From contig CM075940.1 in the NCBI GenBank assembly GCA_038030265.1, positions 28,558,940 through 28,622,939 of the forward strand: DNA of 64,000 nt, read 5' to 3'. Positions 58,555 through 64,000 of this stretch are shown here, piece by piece. Source of the DNA: Corythucha ciliata. Lineage: Eukaryota; Arthropoda; Insecta; Hemiptera; Tingidae. Each line of letters opens with the position of its first letter. Position 1 is the first letter of the stretch. The position numbers were made by a program, and so were the translations under genes. The notes under the pieces were generated by a model, which saw nothing but the letters and a program-made list of their open reading frames with translations, made no database searches and had not been told where the DNA came from.

Positions 58555-59645
58555 ATTTTCATGATTCGTCAGTGGTTCTAGCCCCAACGTCATTCGCGTT
58601 CATCCCTGGAAGCCGACGTTTAAAGTAAGGCTGTATCATAAATCTGCTAGGAGACTGGACTATCCTAGTTTTCGATTCGATTTTCATTGTATCCCTGATT
58701 CGTGCCAGTCGAAAAATAGAATCAATCTTGCCGCCTAGCAGTTTTATCATTTTAAAAAATCACGATTTTCGGAGTTACAGACAACTAGTCCAAGAGCCAG
58801 CGATGTAAAAAGTGAAACCATTTGCATACTTTTCTTACCCAGCGCATAAAATCTAGAATAATTTCCTAATAGTGGAAAAAATTGTCTGCCTCCATTAGGA
58901 CGTGACAAAACCGGTGGCAGACGGCATCAAAGATGCACTTGTGGGGAGAAGTAACACAAATTCCGATCAGATAGCAAATACGTTTTATTCTCGTGATAAC
59001 GCATTCGAAAATATTGGGAAATGAATGTTACGTTTCAGTAACGGGTCCTGCGGCTACGAGCCAAAGAAAAGTCGGAAAAGCCGAAAACCCCTGTAATTTG
59101 AAGTACCGCTTGTCGGTCTCAGGGTATATGGGGCCTATTAGAAGAAGAGGGACGGTCAATTCCGATGCATTTTGAAAGACCCCATCGGCTGCACTCTGAT
59201 TTACGGCGCATAGTAATTCCGTGCTTGTATAATTGGTCCTAAACTAAACTTGACCTCCAACTTCGGCAGTGAGCCTCGGCTGCTGGAGTGACAACAGTCT
59301 TTTTTATCATTCATTTCAACGAGCTGCGCTTGCACGAATTTCCGTCGTTTCCTAGGAGACTATCGTACTTGGCAAGTCACGCATGAGTGTGTCAAGGTAC
59401 TTGTGAATAGACAAGTGTAGCAAGCAAAGTAAGCTTGCTACTAGTGCATGTTTGTGCCCAGCTTTACAGTCAAAACCCGAAATCCGTTAAAACTAGTTTT
59501 GTCTAGTTAATACAAGTTTTTTTGTTTTGTTTTGTCTTCTTCTTCTTCTAAGAACAAGAGCAAGAACAATGGAAGGTGACCTCATTGAGGAATAATTTTT
59601 GGAAAATAAATGTTTTCAGAGAAGAAGTGTATAGGACTTTAACGC
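58555..59645. other. Intergenic DNA, nothing recognised
   Basis: No supportable gene. Sequence at 58745-58795 (TCACGATTTTCGGAGTTACA, then GACAACTAGT) is partly the inverse of 56335-56395, which suggests an outer inverted repeat flanking the 56.6-58.5 kb block. Confidence 0.4.
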
Positions 59646-59759
59646 AAAAATTGAACGATGATAAAGTTCAATGGTATTGAAAAAATGGTATGGTATAAAT
59701 GGTAATGGTATAAAAAAAATGGTATTAAAAATTGAACGATGATAAAGTTCAATGGTATT
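59646..59759. repeat. Local direct duplication at the 5' end of a retrotransposon
   Basis: AAATTGAACGATGATAAAGT, followed by TCAATGGTATT, occurs at about 59648 and again at about 59729. A GGTAT-rich spacer lies between. Only the second copy reads into the retrotransposon ORF1. Confidence 0.85.
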
Positions 59760-62510
59760 TGTTCGAGAACAAACATAACCGACCCTTCAGAGTAATAGCA
59801 AGAGGCCTACACCCCTCGTGCCCTGCTAAGGATATTATTGAAGACCTCGAGGCCAAAGGGCTAAAAGTTATAGAAGCTGTAAATCTCATCAAAAAAGAGA
59901 AAGACATTGACGAACGTGGTGAGGTCTCTATTTTGAAACATTCTCTGCCGCTTTTCATGCTTGTGGAAGAAAAGATAGAAGAAGATGCAATGCAAGTAGC
60001 TTGCATAAGTGTCTTTATGAAGGACAGAGAGATGATAGCTGCGGCAATATACTGTCCCCCAAGACATGCGCTGAAAAAAGAGGACTACGCTAATCTATTA
60101 AACAGACTTGGGCATGACTTCATTATCGGAGGTGACTTTAATGCGAAACACCAATACTGGGGATCAAGAATCCAGAATCCGAAAGGATGACAACTTTTTG
60201 AGGATGGAAGAGAAGCGCACTGTGAGTTCCATTCAGGAGGAAAACCGACCTACTGGCCTAAGGATATGAATAAAACACCGGACCTTATTGACTTCTTCAT
60301 TGTGAAGGGCTTGTCATCAAATTACATACACACTGAGGACGACGAAAACTTGTTATCCGATCACTCGGCGGTAGTCATGACAGTTAGTGAATCGATAATA
60401 ATGAAAGAAGAAGCAGAAAAACTCACGAATAGGCGAACCAATTGGGAGATGTTCAAGGAGATTGTGAAAGCCAAAGTTGACTTATCAATAAGTCTGCAAA
60501 CGCCTGCCCAGTTAGAAAAAGAGGTGCATAACTTTGTGCAAACCTTACAAGAGGCGGCTTGGAGTAGCACGCCGAGTAATAATCCCAATCACAAGCGGTG
60601 GTCCAGCTATCCTGTGGAAGTACGGGAAATGGTTCAAGCGAAAAGGCAGGCACGTAAAATATGGCAAAGGAATCGATCAACAGAAAATAAGATGAAACTG
60701 AACAAGCTTTGTAGCCAGCTGAAAGCGCTTATAAGGCATGTAAAGAACGAAGAATTTTCGGCGTACCTCGAAGGTTTGACACCAGAAAAAGGCACAGAAT
60801 ACTCGCTGTGGAAAGCGACAAAGAGCCTCAAGCGGCCAAAAGTGCCTATACCACCCATTCGAACTGGTGAAGGAACATGGGCTAGGAGCGCAAAGGAAAA
60901 AGTGCAGGTATTTGCAGATCATCTGGAAAGAACCTTCCAGCCCTATCCACGGCAGTCAGCCAACGAATGTGTATCTTACGTACCCAACAAGGACAACAGG
61001 GAAATTCGGCCAGTAATGATCAAAGAACTAGGGACGGAAATTATGACCAACCTCAGTACGAAAAACCCCCCGGCTATGACTTGATAACAGCCAGGATAAT
61101 GCGGGAGCTGCCCGAAAGGGGACTTAGGAAGCTACTGTATTTAATCAACGCAGCCTTACGCCTCAAGTACGTCCCCCGGAATTGGAAAGTAGCTGAAGTT
61201 ATAATGATAGCGAAGCCGGGAAAGCCAGCTAATGAAGTGAAGTCTTATCGACCCATTTCACTTCTCCCTACAGACTCGAAACTTTTTGAGAAACTCCTCC
61301 TGAAAAGACTAAGGCCTATTCTAGAAGAAAAACGAATCATACCATCCCATCAGTTTGGATTCAGAGAACAACACTCCACAATAGATCAGGTCCATCGGAT
61401 AGTGAATGCTGTGGAGTCAACTCTGGAAGAAAAGAAACCTGTTCGGCTGTCTTTTTGGACGTAGCTCAAGCGTTTGATTAAGTTTGGCACAAGGGGCTTG
61501 AGTTCAAGTTGAATAAACTCCTTCCGAAAAAATTCTACGAAATTCTGAAATCTTGTTTATGCGGTAGACACTTCCGAGTGAAACACGAGGGTGAATATTC
61601 GCGGTAGCGTAAAATTTCGGCTGGAGTACCTCAAGGAAGCGTCCTTGGACCAGTGCTTTACCTATTGTACACGAGTGACCTACCCGTGAGAGAGGACTTA
61701 ATCATTGCAACGTTTGCCGACGACACAGCTCTTCTTGCAGTCGGAAATGATGTTGAAGAGGCTACAAGCAAAATGCAAACCCGCGGTAGAAGAAGTAAAC
61801 ACCTGGACAAAAAAGTGGAGAATAAAACTCAACGAGGAGAAATCTGTTCATGTAAACTTTACAAATCGCAAGACCAGCCCAATCCCCGTGCAACTCAATG
61901 AGAAAATAATACCATTTGCAAATACGGCGAAGTACCTAGGCATGACGCTGGATGCTAAACTCCGGTGGAAGCCTCACGTCAAAAAGAAAAAAGAGGAACT
62001 CAACACCAAGCTCAGAAAAATGTACTGGCTGCTCCGGAAGCATTCTGAGCTCTCGATGGTCAACAAGCTCCTGCTATACCAGCAAGTTCTGAAGCCGATC
62101 TGGGCCTACGGGTGTCAGCTTTGGGGCTGCACCAAGAAAAGCAAAGTCAAAGTCATACAAACTTTTCAAAACAAAGTTTTGAGAATGATAACAAATGCGA
62201 CGTGGTATGTACGAGGACTTGACCTGCATCGTGACCTGCAAATTGAAACGGTGGCAGAGGCTATCAAAAAACGAGCAGCGGAGCACGAAAAAAGGCTCCA
62301 CAAACACCCTAATGTTGAGGCACTCGTCTTGCTGGGTACTGCAGGAGACCTTCGACGGCTAAAAAGGACCAAACCCCTTGACTTGGTAGCTACATTATAA
62401 GTGTAGTGAAACCACAAACTGTGCAAAATGTGAAAGTGAAGTTGCTAGATGTTATTTAATTCTTATTTGTATATATAGCAGTTGCAACATGCAATAAATG
62501 GAAAAAAAAA
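59727..62510 (+). pseudogene. Decayed Jockey-type non-LTR retrotransposon
   Basis: The first frame (59732-60190) begins with a PRE_C2HC-like gag segment (ENKHNRPFRVIARGLHPSC). After LPLFM it passes directly into the endonuclease (AIYCPPRHALKKE, FIIGGDFNAKHQYWG), so the zinc-knuckle part of ORF1 and the start of ORF2 have been deleted. A TGA at 60188 interrupts the frame, which continues at 60266-61084 (TPDLIDFFIVKGL, LLSDHSAVV). Frameshifts follow near 61060, 61438 and 61765. The reverse transcriptase carries SYRPISLLPTDSKLFEKLLL, AVFLDVAQAFD (followed by a stop), SAGVPQGSVLGPVLYLLYT and the catalytic FADD (61711). The C-terminal part ends at 62400, then AATAAA at about 62490 and a short A tract. 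It cannot encode a functional protein. Confidence 0.9.
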
Positions 62511-62860
62511 TGGCAAAATTTCGATAAAAACACACATTGGCTGTTCCATGGCCCGTACGCGAGTTTATACGGACGATAGAGAGATTTTGCAACCAGTCCC
62601 GAAAACGCAAAAGTTAATTTTTGTGTACGCGTTGCTAGGGTAGTAAACATTTCGTTGGTTGAAATGTGAATAACGTTAAAGTTAGCGTAAGCGGAGCTGT
62701 TTGCAAGATCTCTCTAATATTGTAGTTTTCGACGCCCAATAAAATTTGCTTCTGGCATTCTAAACTGTAGTCACAGAATTGGCGGATACAATGAGGGGGC
62801 GATCGCCCCTCCCTTTTTCTAAAAAGTACTGTTCACATATCTAGTTCTCGAATTAAACTT
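62511..62860. other. Spacer between two retrotransposon remnants
   Basis: No gene recognised. It begins directly after the A tract of the upstream element. Confidence 0.45.
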
Positions 62861-63990
62861 GAATCAACGTGGTCCGAGCTCGCAACTCCTTTTTTATGGC
62901 TCCCACTGATGAGTTGGAGGTGCAGAGGGTCATCATGTGTCTTAGCGCGTCCGCATCGCTTGATATATACGATTTAAACTCGAAGATTATAAAAGCAGCA
63001 GCCCCAGTGATATCGTCTCCGTTAGCTAAAATAATCAACCTGATGTTTATTAAGGGAGTGTACCCCAAGTAGGATAGTCCCTGTGCCTAAAACAAAAGAC
63101 AACATGCTGAAATCAGAGTTTTCGACCCATCTTCTCAAAGGTCATCGGGGGAATTATCAAGACTCGCCTGGTGGAGTTTCTGGAGGGACATGAACTCCTT
63201 CGATCAAATCAGTTTGGGTTCAGGAGGGGGAGGCCTACGATCGTGGGGACCGTTCTGTGGCGACTTTTTGTGACCTAACTAAGGCATTTGACTTGGTCGA
63301 TCATGACGTTTTGCTGGGAAAGCTTGAGAGGTTGGGAGTGAGGGGCGTGTCTCTTGAGTTGTTCGGAAGCTATTTGCGTGGTAGATCGGGTGTGGTTAAG
63401 CTATCTTTTTTCGAGGGAGAAAATCCTGGTTTTTTGGCGAAGTACCTGGGTATTTACCTGGACAGCGCACGTTGGGGAGACAGAGGCGAAACTCCTTCAG
63501 GTGCTTTATGTGCTAAGAAAGCTGAAAAATGACGTGGACTTTCAAATACTGCGAACGTGTTACTTTGCTTGGTCCACTCTGTTATGAAGTATGGGATTTT
63601 GTTGTGGGGAAACGCCTCGCAGGCAATAAAGATATTTCCCCTCCAGAAAAGAGCTATGAGGATAATCGCTAATCTCGGGTTCAGGGACAGCTGCCGTGGA
63701 ACGTTTCGCCGTATGGGCGTCCCGACTTTCTACGCATGTTTCATCTCTCAATGCGCTATTTTTATGAAAACAAATCTGCACCGTTTTGAAGACGGGCAAT
63801 CCCATCCGTATACGACCAGGGGAAAGAGCGACCTACGTCTTCCTAGGCACAAAACTGCTCTTGTAGCGAAGAGCTTTTGGTGCACAAGCGTCAAAGTGTT
63901 TAACAGGCTTCAGCAGAATATAACTTCTCTTGAGCTGAAGGACTTTTAAAAAAGACTGAAAAGAATTGTTATTAAAAAATAATTTTGTAG
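62861..63990 (+). pseudogene. Second non-LTR retrotransposon remnant, reverse transcriptase core deleted
   Basis: Fragments lie in shifting frames. They run from PTDELEVQRVIMCLSASAS with LDIYDLNSKIIKAA (62869-63072) to a segment with LVEFLEGHELLRSNQFGFRR (about 63165), then CDLTKAFDLVDHDVLLGKLE (63266), which is reverse transcriptase motif A. Soon after, the sequence jumps to KYLGIYLDSA, so the motif holding the second catalytic aspartates is gone. The C-terminal region (63557-63949) has SVMKYGILLWGN, QKRAMRIIANLGF and FRRMGVPTF. It differs from the upstream Jockey-type copy and looks closer to CR1/Daphne-like elements, though that placement is uncertain. Confidence 0.82.
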
Positions 63991-64000
63991 CTTAAAAGAG

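Overview
The window is eukaryotic nuclear DNA, most likely from an arthropod and probably an insect. It has short GT-AG introns (roughly 50-100 bp in the one compact gene), protein sequences that resemble insect orthologues, a gene-poor AT-rich background, and many degenerate repeats and foldback transposons. No prokaryotic, organellar or rRNA signature is visible, and I cannot name the species.

Two host genes can be supported. On the plus strand, about 4743-7773, a compact multi-exon gene encodes cytoplasmic glutaminyl-tRNA synthetase. Twelve exons join with consistent phase from the N-terminal tRNA-binding domain to the stop codon, and a probable thirteenth precedes them. Only the extreme N-terminus (about 20 residues) is unplaced. 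On the minus strand, 35073-31344, three exons encode a GAS1-like secreted or GPI-anchored protein with two cysteine-rich GFR-alpha/GAS1-type domains. Its initiating exon is not located. A possible terminal exon (50157-50523, minus) and a possible core promoter with a 5' exon (50639-50752, plus) are weak calls.

The rest is repeats. Degenerate arrays of ~25-31 bp units occupy 600-960, 1290-2045, 2340-2486, 3977-4290, 12780-13450, 15170-15960, 16180-16660 and 42960-44935. Two elements with very long terminal inverted repeats (2487-3976 and 20594-22671) share a TATACAGGGTGT-type end. The second sits inside an inverted, ~150-bp-unit satellite (20470-23935). A cluster of TTAA-flanked hairpin elements lies at 26421-28063, with a related solitary copy at 54758-55161. 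Smaller foldback elements lie at 20317, 51731, 53903 and 58284.

The right end (59640-64000) carries two decayed non-LTR retrotransposons. One is a Jockey-type copy whose ORF1 N-terminus has been joined to the endonuclease by an internal deletion. The other is a shorter, unrelated reverse transcriptase remnant that has lost its catalytic centre.

I see no operon-like or pathway-level cooperation between the genes. No clearly new protein system is visible. The most unusual feature is the dense run of long hairpins at 26.4-28.1 kb, which could be a source of double-stranded RNA if transcribed.
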